DNA of 43,249 nucleotides, from the NCBI GenBank assembly GCA_017495105.1, contig JAFEIL010000432.1:1-43249 (forward strand), written 5' to 3'. The DNA is from Emticicia sp. (GTDB taxonomy: Bacteria; Bacteroidota; Bacteroidia; Cytophagales; Spirosomataceae). A program made the position numbers and the translations under genes. The notes beneath the pieces were generated by a model, which searched no databases, was not told where the DNA came from, and saw nothing but the letters and a program-made list of their open reading frames with translations. Of this stretch, positions 1-7,377 are shown piece by piece. Within the stretch, counting starts at the first letter, position 1. Each line of letters starts with the position of its first letter.

Positions 1-46
1 ATTGGGTGTTGGCATTGATGCTATCAAAATATAAAAATTTCTCCAT
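1..46 (-). CDS. Possible start of a gene cut by the left edge
   Basis: An ATG at 44-46 on the minus strand opens a frame of 15 codons (MEKFLYFDSINANTQ) that runs off the window. It lies beyond the hairpin repeat that follows the ThuA gene, so it would belong to a separate transcription unit. No ribosome binding site is obvious, which is normal in Bacteroidota. The visible part is too short to recognise, and chance is a real alternative. Confidence 0.3.
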   Translation of the reverse strand, partial: MEKFLYFDSINANTQ

Positions 47-106
47 CTGTATTTCTTGGTAAGTAGTTCATCGTACTTAGTTTAGATTGTTGTAAAATTA
101 AGGTTC

Positions 107-190
107 GACCACATTCGGGGTCGCATATTGGTAGAAAAACAATAATACTACCAATTTCAGACAGCAGGGGCTGCCGCCCCGAATGGGGTC
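107..190. repeat. Compound palindromic intergenic repeat, possible terminator
   Basis: An outer stem pairs 107-120 with 177-190 (GACCACATTCGGGG against CCCCGAATGGGGTC), 14 positions with one mismatch. Inside it, ATTGGTAG at 127-134 pairs perfectly with CTACCAAT at 148-155. GGGGC at 167-171 can also pair with GCCCC at 176-180, competing with the outer stem. The GC-rich arms contrast with the AT-rich surroundings. The element starts 9 bases after the ThuA stop codon, so it could end that transcript. Its design looks like a dispersed REP-like intergenic repeat; that is inference, since only one copy is visible here. Confidence 0.6.
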
Positions 191-198
191 AAACAAAA

Positions 199-966
199 TC
201 ATTTTAATCTTAATAAATACTGTACAGCATTTATTATAATTCGGGTATAAACCTGATTTTCAAAATCACTGATAGCATGCCCTGGTTGGCTATAAAAAAG
301 CCATCCTTTTTCTACGGGCATATACCAAACGGCTCGGTCTTGCATCCAAATTTGGTCTGATTTATCTTTAAAACGAAGTCCCATTAAGATAGTGCGTGGA
401 CTTAAATTATTCTGATTGACATAGGCTTCGGTATTTGGCAACTCAAAGCCAGCGAACTTTTTCTGCTTTGTTTGCCCCTCTCTTTTGTAAGCTATTTTAG
501 TCGGATATGATATTTTATTAGTCGTAATAAAATGCTTAGGAGCTAAGTTTACAAGCTCCATATTGATGTTGCCCACGTATTTATACCCCCCTTCTTTTAC
601 ATCTTTTTTAGGTAACTCAACTCCCATAAAAGTTAGCCAATCTTTATTGGGCTTCTTGAAAGTGCTGATAGTATGGTGCAAGCAAATCAAGCGACCCCCA
701 TTTTTGGTATAACTTATGAATTTCTCTTCAGCTTCAGGAAACAATTCTTTGTGAATATACACGATAACTGCCTTATAATTAGTCAATGAAGTGGGCATTT
801 CGGCTTGTTTAACAATTTTACAGTCCAAATTTTCAGCATTTTTAAATGCTTTAGCTAATGCCTCCATTGCTGGTATTTCATCGGCAACAATCAAAACGTC
901 TTGTGCTTTTAGTTTTATGTTTAAGCATAAAATGAATAAAAAAATAATTTTTTTGAGCTGTTTCAT
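199..966 (-). CDS. ThuA-domain protein, exported
   Basis: This 255-residue protein has a hydrophobic leader (about 1-22, ending KAQ) and then a ThuA fold, a glutamine-amidotransferase-like flavodoxin-type domain. Supporting motifs are GGRLICLHHTIS near 90-101 and the C-terminal block with SQPGHAISDFENQVYTRI, which matches the usual ThuA ending. ThuA-like proteins are common in Bacteroidota and Planctomycetota sugar loci, often near Gfo/Idh/MocA oxidoreductases, but their reaction is mostly unproven. Here it is the last gene of the locus, 106 bases after the GH38 gene, and may have its own weak promoter in that gap. The periplasmic location is inferred from the leader. The family call is solid; the substrate is unknown. 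Confidence 0.85.
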   Translation of the reverse strand: MKQLKKIIFLFILCLNIKLKAQDVLIVADEIPAMEALAKAFKNAENLDCKIVKQAEMPTSLTNYKAVIVYIHKELFPEAEEKFISYTKNGGRLICLHHTISTFKKPNKDWLTFMGVELPKKDVKEGGYKYVGNINMELVNLAPKHFITTNKISYPTKIAYKREGQTKQKKFAGFELPNTEAYVNQNNLSPRTILMGLRFKDKSDQIWMQDRAVWYMPVEKGWLFYSQPGHAISDFENQVYTRIIINAVQYLLRLK

Positions 967-1044
967 TGATTTATTTTGGTAAATTTAGCGTGTCTATTCT
1001 ATCGTTATTCGCAAATAATCTTAGATATTAAATCAGAAAAAAGG

Positions 1045-1052
1045 CAAATTTA
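1045..1052 (-). promoter_or_regulatory. Possible -7 element for the ThuA gene
   Basis: On the minus strand this reads TAAATTTG followed by CC, matching the Bacteroidota -7 consensus TAnnTTTG. It lies about 80 bases upstream of the ThuA start, in the gap after the GH38 stop. No TTG is found at the expected -33 distance, so the call is weak. Confidence 0.25.
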
Positions 1053-1072
1053 TGTATCATTTTATGAGGTAA

Positions 1073-3661
1073 TTATTTGATATTTAAGCGAAATGTCTTC
1101 ATTTGAAACTGATTATAATTTGCCTTCAAAATACCGTTTATAGGCTTTAACTTTTGCTCATTGGTTTCAATGTGCGTTGTTTGCCATGCAGTTTTTATGG
1201 GTTTTGAAAGTTTTAAGACTGGGCTTACAGGTTTTGCATTAAAATTCCAAAAGCGAGTAATTAGGCCATTTTCAATGCCCTCTTCCGCAGGTTTCACACT
1301 CCAAAGCAAAACATTTGGGTCGCTGACAGAAAGTAGTGAAAATGCATTTTGGTTATCTCCATTTTTCCCTTCAATCCAGCCCGTTGTCAAAGGATTTTGG
1401 TGTTCCATAGAAAACTTCATGGCTTCAGTAGCATCAAAAGCTTTATGAGTAGTTAAAGCAAAATTATAAAAAAACGATTGCTGTCCATTTTGGTTAAAAA
1501 TGCCCATCATACCTTTATCCTCTAATTTTTTATCAACTTGTCCGCCAGCCAAAGCGTGCAATTCTGTTGAATTTTCGTATAAAGAATCAACTTTGCTGTC
1601 ACCTAATTTGAAAAAACTACAATCTTGATTTGAGAGTGTTACGCCATAATTAGTTTCACTCATATCAGCAAAATGATTAAAGGTTTGCCAATCAAGTCGG
1701 GCTTGTTGGGAAGAATAATGTCCTCCTCGTTTCTCTGACTTAGCAGTTAAAATCGCCCCAACTTCTTCATGGCGGGTCGTTTGATTTTTTAGGTTAAATG
1801 CAAAATCCCAAGTTTTTATGTCCTTAAAATTGGCTTGAATGCTGTCTTCAAGCAAAATTCTTGGGTTATTAGCAAATAAGGTAATACGCACCGTATGCAA
1901 AATTGGGTCTTGGGAAACGGCTTTTAATGTTACCGAAACCGAACCTACATTTTCTACTATCAATGTGCCTTCTTGCAGATTTTTTACGCCCAAATTATTT
2001 AAAGATTTTCCGTCCAAAACCACTTGTTTGTTATGGGCTTTACGGTCGACAATTTCAGTAATTGCTCCTGAAGGACTGATTTTTATTTTGTAGAATTGGT
2101 TTGAAATCTGATTACCCGATGCTGAAAGTTCGTTAGAAAAAATCTTTGGCGAACCGTTTTGAATTTCAAAAACTTTGTAGCCAACCGATGGCAAATTTGT
2201 CGCCCAAATTCTCAAATATCTCTTATTTCCTTTGGTAATCAGTTGATTAGTAACTTCTTGCTTGGAAGAAACATCAATTACTTTCACAGGAAAATTGCCA
2301 TCATAAGCAATATCTGCTACATCATTTCGAGTCCAACTTAAAGGATTGAAAACAAAAAACCTAGGATTTTTAGCTTTTACGAGCTGTTTCCCTAATTCAT
2401 TAGCGGAAAGTAAAAGTAAAGAATCAACGTAATTGGTCAAATTATTTTGTAGTTTATCCTGCCAATTTGCTCGAGTATTTCTGCTCACAGGGCCATCGGC
2501 TGTCCAATTATGTTCCCAATAAAAGCCAAGTGATTCCCACGCCTTTAGTTTAGATTCAGTCAAATTTGAACCAAATTGTTTATTCTTTAAAGAAACAATT
2601 GAAGCAAGTGCTTCTGCAGCCCGTAATTTTTCCACCGAACGACGCACTTTTGCAGTAGTTTCGTTCATTGAAGCACAATAAATATCCCATTCATTGCCAT
2701 AACACAGCGATTCAGATGGAAGATTTTTATACGTTTTTTCTACATCTTCAAAAAAGTCCACTTCATTAGAAACTCGAACTTTGCGGGTTTCATTGGTTTT
2801 ATTTTTAGCTGCATCAATAAATGGATTTGAGACAAAAGTTGAAAGGTCATCCCAACCATAACCAAATGCTGCGGCAATTTTGAAAGGATAGGTTTTTGTG
2901 CTGGTATAAGCATCTAATTTATCTATAACTTGTTCAATTTCAACGGTTTGGCTAACAGGTCTTTTCTTAGGATACAATCGACATTCAGCATAACCGCCAA
3001 AGGCTGGATTGCGTTTTTCATTATAATCGTACCATTTTGTAAGTACACTTGAACCGTCTAAACCTGTGTAGTGATACAATTGCTTTCTGCGATTTTGACG
3101 ATATTCATAAGTCATTTGACTGCCATATCCACCGATGCCTTTGTAACTATATTTCACACCCGAACCTGCCCAAAGCGATGCCAAACCAAGTGGAATAGTA
3201 TTATTTTCCATCGACTGAGCTAGGGTAAATCGCAGGTTATAAGCACGTTCTAAACTTCCTGCATAAAACATTCCTCGCAAAACCGCCTCGGTTGGCTGTG
3301 CCCCGTAAGTACTTACCAAGCTATTCAGCGGACTACTAATATGCCCCGATTTTATGGCTGAAATTAAACGATTAAATTGTGCAGATGAACGATATTTTTG
3401 ATACGCCTTTAACCAAGCACTTCCATCGCAATTAAATCTTGCTTGAAAATCAGGTGCGTTATTTTTACCAGGTTGCAGGGCAGTAGAATCAATTTGGTGC
3501 AAATAAAAATCCAACATCTGTACAAACGCAGAGTCATATTTTGCTTCATTGGCCGTCCACATGTAATCTGTGTGGTCGTCGTTGGCGATATACAAGCGTT
3601 TTTGTTGAGCGATACAAAGGCTACACAAAAACAGTAAAGTGAGCGTTAGAGTTATTTTCAT
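1073..3661 (-). CDS. Glycoside hydrolase family 38-like protein (alpha-mannosidase family), exported
   Basis: The 862-residue protein starts with a clear signal peptide (MKITLTLTLLFLCSLCIAQQ). The mature N-terminus carries H30-T-D32, matching the family 38 HxD zinc-ligand motif. Asp-Asp-Leu at 271-273 and H384 in WEHNWTADG resemble later active-site segments. The C-terminal half is beta-rich, as in GH38. GH38 enzymes are retaining, zinc-dependent alpha-mannosidases. In the segment where I expect the nucleophile Asp, this protein has Glu (AQSMENNT, E152), so mannosidase activity is not assured. It sits 33 bases after the CBM9-like gene and likely trims oligosaccharides in the periplasm. The family assignment is good; the substrate is open. 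Confidence 0.78.
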   Translation of the reverse strand: MKITLTLTLLFLCSLCIAQQKRLYIANDDHTDYMWTANEAKYDSAFVQMLDFYLHQIDSTALQPGKNNAPDFQARFNCDGSAWLKAYQKYRSSAQFNRLISAIKSGHISSPLNSLVSTYGAQPTEAVLRGMFYAGSLERAYNLRFTLAQSMENNTIPLGLASLWAGSGVKYSYKGIGGYGSQMTYEYRQNRRKQLYHYTGLDGSSVLTKWYDYNEKRNPAFGGYAECRLYPKKRPVSQTVEIEQVIDKLDAYTSTKTYPFKIAAAFGYGWDDLSTFVSNPFIDAAKNKTNETRKVRVSNEVDFFEDVEKTYKNLPSESLCYGNEWDIYCASMNETTAKVRRSVEKLRAAEALASIVSLKNKQFGSNLTESKLKAWESLGFYWEHNWTADGPVSRNTRANWQDKLQNNLTNYVDSLLLLSANELGKQLVKAKNPRFFVFNPLSWTRNDVADIAYDGNFPVKVIDVSSKQEVTNQLITKGNKRYLRIWATNLPSVGYKVFEIQNGSPKIFSNELSASGNQISNQFYKIKISPSGAITEIVDRKAHNKQVVLDGKSLNNLGVKNLQEGTLIVENVGSVSVTLKAVSQDPILHTVRITLFANNPRILLEDSIQANFKDIKTWDFAFNLKNQTTRHEEVGAILTAKSEKRGGHYSSQQARLDWQTFNHFADMSETNYGVTLSNQDCSFFKLGDSKVDSLYENSTELHALAGGQVDKKLEDKGMMGIFNQNGQQSFFYNFALTTHKAFDATEAMKFSMEHQNPLTTGWIEGKNGDNQNAFSLLSVSDPNVLLWSVKPAEEGIENGLITRFWNFNAKPVSPVLKLSKPIKTAWQTTHIETNEQKLKPINGILKANYNQFQMKTFRLNIK

Positions 3662-3694
3662 TATATTGGTTGGAAATTTTCAGAAAATTTGATA

Positions 3695-4489
3695 TTACAA
3701 TACAAATTCAACCTTACTCCATTTTTCTGGTAAATGTGTGTCATAAATTTCATGACTATTGAGTGCAGTGGCTGGGTGAGGTTGTATTTCTTTGCCATTT
3801 AACATTAACTTTTGAAATCGACCTAAAAACATATTCCAAATATCAGTGTTTTTGGGGGGGAGATTTCTGCCATTGGCGAGCAGGATTAAACTACTCCAAG
3901 GAATTGCAATTTCGAGACTCCATCCTTTATCTATATCTGAATTATCATTAAGACTACCATCAATCTTTACTGCTGTTTGCAAACCTTCCATATCAAAGTT
4001 AGTAAAAGCCCATCGAACCCCTCTTGGATGCGTTCCTTTCCAGAATGAAGCTCCGGTTCTGTCATAATCACCCCCGAAGGTATATGCCTGCGACTGATGT
4101 ACATCAAATGCTGGAATATCGAATTTACTTCCTTTGGTATAAGCATCTTTCCAAATAAAAAAAACCTCGTAAATGGTATTTAATGCGTTGATTTCCAATT
4201 CATAATAGCAATCATCCCCATCAATAAACAACTCCAGATCATTCTCCAAAAAGATAATACTGTCTCTTTCGGTTAGCTGAGCTTCAACAAAAGGTTCTTC
4301 GGCTAAAAAGGCAATATACAGGTGTGTGTCATTCCAAAGTATGGCTGTTTGGGTATTGTACATACCAGCCTCACCAGTTACCATATCCACAAAACGTTTA
4401 CTCCAAAAGGCATTTTTCCATACGTCTTTATTTAAATCACCATCAATTTTGATGGAAGTATTTATTTTTTTCGCCTGATAATCAACCAT
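3695..4489 (-). CDS. Carbohydrate-binding family 9-like protein
   Basis: This 264-residue protein looks like a stand-alone CBM9-like (DOMON-related) beta-sandwich. The opening 'IKIDGDLNKDVWKNAFWSK', then TAILWNDTHLYIAF, ENDLELFIDGD, YYELEINALNT and WSLEIAIPWSSL are the standard landmarks of the family. CBM9 modules bind sugar chain ends, but stand-alone versions in PULs are poorly characterised. There is no signal peptide from the chosen ATG, so it is either cytoplasmic or its start is misjudged. It lies between the SIS-domain and GH38 genes. An AT-rich inverted repeat lies upstream in the 94-base gap. No catalytic role can be claimed. Confidence 0.75.
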   Translation of the reverse strand: MVDYQAKKINTSIKIDGDLNKDVWKNAFWSKRFVDMVTGEAGMYNTQTAILWNDTHLYIAFLAEEPFVEAQLTERDSIIFLENDLELFIDGDDCYYELEINALNTIYEVFFIWKDAYTKGSKFDIPAFDVHQSQAYTFGGDYDRTGASFWKGTHPRGVRWAFTNFDMEGLQTAVKIDGSLNDNSDIDKGWSLEIAIPWSSLILLANGRNLPPKNTDIWNMFLGRFQKLMLNGKEIQPHPATALNSHEIYDTHLPEKWSKVEFVL

Positions 4490-4530
4490 TTTTTTTGTTT
4501 TTTTAATATTTACCTGAAATATAATCCCTG

Positions 4531-4574
4531 TTATTTTGAAAATAGATAACCATGTAAATCAATGTTCAAAATAA
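4531..4574 (-). repeat. Intercistronic inverted repeat between SIS and CBM9-like genes
   Basis: TTATTTTGAA at 4531-4540 is the exact reverse complement of TTCAAAATAA at 4565-4574, with 24 bases between them. It starts 10 bases after the SIS stop codon. The stem is almost all A-T and there is no U-tract, so it is more likely an RNA-processing or stability hairpin, or chance, than a strong terminator. Confidence 0.35.
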
Positions 4575-4583
4575 AAAAGTAAA

Positions 4584-5504
4584 TTATTGTACTTCAGTAA
4601 TTTTCCCCCCAACCGCAAACATTTCTGTAATCGCTAGATTTTGAGAAAGATAGTATGCAAAAAAATTGAAAGTTACAATATTATGCAAAATCGAAAAATG
4701 CTCTTCGGCATCAGCCTCTTCCACCGTGAAAACATTAGCTCCAAACGTTTTTACTTTTTCGGCAAGATTTAAGCTTCTTTCATAGGATTTACCTTTAGCA
4801 AGAATCTGAATTAGGATGCTATTCTCTGCGGTTTCTTTTGGGCCATGATCATATTGTGCCATTGCCAAGCCATGAAAATTGAGCTTCGTACTCTCACTCA
4901 TAATTAAAGCCGCTTCCATAGCAGTGGCCACATTTGGGCCACTTCCTGTGATATAAATGCCATGAATTTTTTTAGTCTGTAAAAGCTCAAAAACCTCATC
5001 AGCTAGTTTTTTCCCTATGGCCTCGTACTCTCCCATTTTTTTGATTAATAAATCTATTGCAACACTTGGGTCAAATCCAAAACCACGAAAAAGCACCAAA
5101 AGAGTATTTATAAACGTTTTTGAAGAAGAGAAATGTTCTTCTCCTGCCATCATTGGCACCGCTTCCAACACATTTTCAAGGTTACTCAATTCATTTTCAG
5201 GATAGTTTGAAATGGCGATGTATTGCTCAAAAAGTTGCGTACACCAAAGTGCCTCGCTACTTTTTCCCGACTGAGAAAGTATGACACCTAAAGGTTTTTT
5301 GTTTTCAAAAGATAAATAATTATAGTATTCAGAAGCAATTTCTGGCTGAATATCTAAACCCATATATTTGAAAGCCAAAGGAGCAAAATACGATGAGCCC
5401 ATGCCCAAATAAGGCACATTCAATGGTAGTTTTTTAATCGGTGAATCTAAAACGGCTGTTGCTCGTTCGGGAATTTCTAAGATTTCTGCTAAAATTTGAT
5501 TCAT
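4584..5504 (-). CDS. Double-SIS-domain sugar-phosphate isomerase or deaminase
   Basis: The 306-residue protein has two SIS domains, like the isomerase half of GlmS, FrlB and the NagB-II/AgaS-type deaminases. In the first domain GMGSSYF (35-40) and SQSGKSSE (78-84) form the phosphate-binding loops, and SSSKTFIN near 126-133 matches the GlmS STKT segment. In the second, TGSGP (186-190), MEAAL (196-200) and HGP (220-222) match the GlmS pattern. It therefore likely isomerises or deaminates a phosphorylated amino sugar or fructosamine in the cytoplasm. The upstream EamA transporter and ROK kinase support an import, phosphorylate and isomerise/deaminate sequence. There is no glutaminase domain, so it is not a complete GlmS. 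The exact substrate cannot be read from sequence. Confidence 0.8.
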   Translation of the reverse strand: MNQILAEILEIPERATAVLDSPIKKLPLNVPYLGMGSSYFAPLAFKYMGLDIQPEIASEYYNYLSFENKKPLGVILSQSGKSSEALWCTQLFEQYIAISNYPENELSNLENVLEAVPMMAGEEHFSSSKTFINTLLVLFRGFGFDPSVAIDLLIKKMGEYEAIGKKLADEVFELLQTKKIHGIYITGSGPNVATAMEAALIMSESTKLNFHGLAMAQYDHGPKETAENSILIQILAKGKSYERSLNLAEKVKTFGANVFTVEEADAEEHFSILHNIVTFNFFAYYLSQNLAITEMFAVGGKITEVQ

Positions 5505-5534
5505 TTTTCGTATAATTTACATGATTATAGGCAA

Positions 5535-6422
5535 TTATTTCTTTTCATAAGACAATGCCAAAGCCGCCAAAATGGAAATAAAAATACCTATAATTTCGAT
5601 ATAATTAATCTTTTCGGACAAAAAAGCAATCGCTAAAACAATCGTAAAAACTGGTTGCAAAGCACCAGCAATGGTAGTTACTTGAGAGGCTTTACCTTCG
5701 GCTTTGTACGCAGCAAAACTGCACAAAACACCCAGTCCGTTTAGCATTCCTGCGAGCGAACCGAGTAAAAGCGTTTTTTGGGAAAAATCAAAACTAACCT
5801 TACCTATAGCAATAAAACCCACTGAAATAAATACGCTCGAAACGACAAATGCAAGGTATGCCCATTCGGCAGAAATATAATTAGTTGTAATTTTTTGGGC
5901 AGCACTAAAAACACCCCAGAAAAATAATGCAAGAAAAGAGAAAATCAACCAAGAATTAAGTCCAATATTTTTGATAAAATCAGCGGGATTATCAAACAAT
6001 AAGGATTGTCCCGAAAGCATTATAACCGCGGGAATTGCTAACAAAATACCAATGCCATTCAGCCAATTCAATTTTTCTTTAAATACCAAAAGAGCAATTC
6101 CGATAGTAACTAAAGGATATAAATTAGTAAGAGGAATGACAATTGCTGCTAAACCACCACTTGAAAATGCTTGAAAAACTGCTACATTGCCCGTTACAGC
6201 CAATATTCCTGAAACAATACCCCAAATAACCCCTTTACGAATGGGTTTTTCTTTTCTAATTTTACCCAATACTAAAGGAAGCGTAAACAACATCCCGACA
6301 GTAAACAAAACGTGGTTGGCATAAGGATTTACATCTTCAGAAATCAGTTTTGCTACAACGCCCCAGACTCCCCAAAAAAGAGCTGCAGCAATCGAGTAAT
6401 ATATCCATGCATTTGTTTTCAT
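5535..6422 (-). CDS. EamA (DMT superfamily) transporter
   Basis: This 295-residue membrane protein has ten predicted hydrophobic helices arranged as two EamA repeats (about 1-137 and 150-290). Typical features are FWGVWGVVAKL at the start of repeat one and FFWGVFSAAQKI at the start of repeat two. DMT transporters of this type move small metabolites across the inner membrane. Its ATG overlaps the ROK stop by four bases (6419-6422), implying translational coupling. The tight link to ROK and SIS genes suggests it imports the monosaccharide or amino sugar released by this locus. That role is inferred from context, since EamA specificity cannot be predicted. Confidence 0.85.
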   Translation of the reverse strand: MKTNAWIYYSIAAALFWGVWGVVAKLISEDVNPYANHVLFTVGMLFTLPLVLGKIRKEKPIRKGVIWGIVSGILAVTGNVAVFQAFSSGGLAAIVIPLTNLYPLVTIGIALLVFKEKLNWLNGIGILLAIPAVIMLSGQSLLFDNPADFIKNIGLNSWLIFSFLALFFWGVFSAAQKITTNYISAEWAYLAFVVSSVFISVGFIAIGKVSFDFSQKTLLLGSLAGMLNGLGVLCSFAAYKAEGKASQVTTIAGALQPVFTIVLAIAFLSEKINYIEIIGIFISILAALALSYEKK

Positions 6423-7372
6423 AGCACCTTAACCCCCAATGGAGGAATTTTAATTATGTTATTAAATAGTGCGGCACTACCTAAAATGCCAGAATTTTCT
6501 TCGAGTTCTGAAATTTCGATACTTGTTTTATAGGCTTTAAAAGGCCCTAATTGCGTGATTTCTTGTAAAATTGGCAAATATATTTTAAGTCCTTTGGCAA
6601 CACCTCCCCCCAAAATAATCCTATCGGGAGCATAAAGGTTAATATAGTTTGAAATGCCAATTTTTAGGTATTCCAAAAAATCATTAATAATCAACTTTGC
6701 CTCGTTATTGCCCGATTCGCTTGCGTAGAATATGCTTTCCACTGTAAAAGGTAAATTTAAGTTTTTCTCGTGCCAATTAAGCTTTTGAGCTGCTTTCAAA
6801 ATACCTGTGGCAGAAACAAATGATTCCAGACAGCCAATTTTTCCACAATAGCATTTTTCACCGTTTTGAGTAATGCTGATATGTCCACCCATGTGTCCGA
6901 AAGGCAATTTTTCGTTAAGTTTTTGATTGCCTACAAAACCCAACCCTAAACCCGTTCCGAGTGTCAAAACTAAAACTCTTTCAAAACCCTTTCCTTGACC
7001 GTAAAGTGCTTCGCCCAAGGCTACCAAACGAGCATCGTTATCTATTTTGCAGGGCAAGTTATAAGCTTTTTCAATGATTTCGGCTAATGGATAATCTTCC
7101 ATAAAATCCATGAATCCATAGGTAGAATCTACCGTTCCGTCTTCAAATACAAAACTTGAAACACCAATACCAACGCCCAAAATTATTTGATTTTCAGTAA
7201 TTTTTGTTTGAAAATACTGAATAGTTTCACCTATTTTTTGTTCAAAATTGGTGACATTTTTAGATTCAGTTGGATAAATAACAGTTTCAAGCACTTTACC
7301 CAAAGTTAAATCTACCAAACCAATTTTGGTTCGAGTTCCTCCTATATCAATACCGATGACGAGTTTTTTCAA
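6419..7372 (-). CDS. ROK-family sugar kinase
   Basis: The 317-residue protein has the ATP phosphate-binding start IGIDIGGTRTKIG (6-18), the catalytic Asp in DNDA (D113), the LTLGTGLGLG loop (137-146), and the ROK zinc signature G163-H164-x9-C174-x-C176-G-x2-G-C181-x-E183. All expected residues are present. There is no N-terminal helix-turn-helix, so it is a kinase and not a ROK repressor. It would phosphorylate an imported hexose or N-acyl hexosamine in the cytoplasm. It starts 5 bases after the pyruvyl-transferase-family stop and overlaps the EamA gene by 4 bases, so these genes are co-translated. The family is certain; the sugar is unknown. Confidence 0.9.
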   Translation of the reverse strand: MKKLVIGIDIGGTRTKIGLVDLTLGKVLETVIYPTESKNVTNFEQKIGETIQYFQTKITENQIILGVGIGVSSFVFEDGTVDSTYGFMDFMEDYPLAEIIEKAYNLPCKIDNDARLVALGEALYGQGKGFERVLVLTLGTGLGLGFVGNQKLNEKLPFGHMGGHISITQNGEKCYCGKIGCLESFVSATGILKAAQKLNWHEKNLNLPFTVESIFYASESGNNEAKLIINDFLEYLKIGISNYINLYAPDRIILGGGVAKGLKIYLPILQEITQLGPFKAYKTSIEISELEENSGILGSAALFNNIIKIPPLGVKVL

Positions 7373-7377
7373 GGTTT

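Noticed and set aside
4584-5504. Full glucosamine-6-phosphate synthase (GlmS)
   Set aside because: The protein has only the two SIS domains and no N-terminal glutaminase domain with its leading Cys.
6419-7372. ROK-family transcriptional repressor
   Set aside because: There is no N-terminal DNA-binding domain, and all kinase and zinc-binding residues are present.
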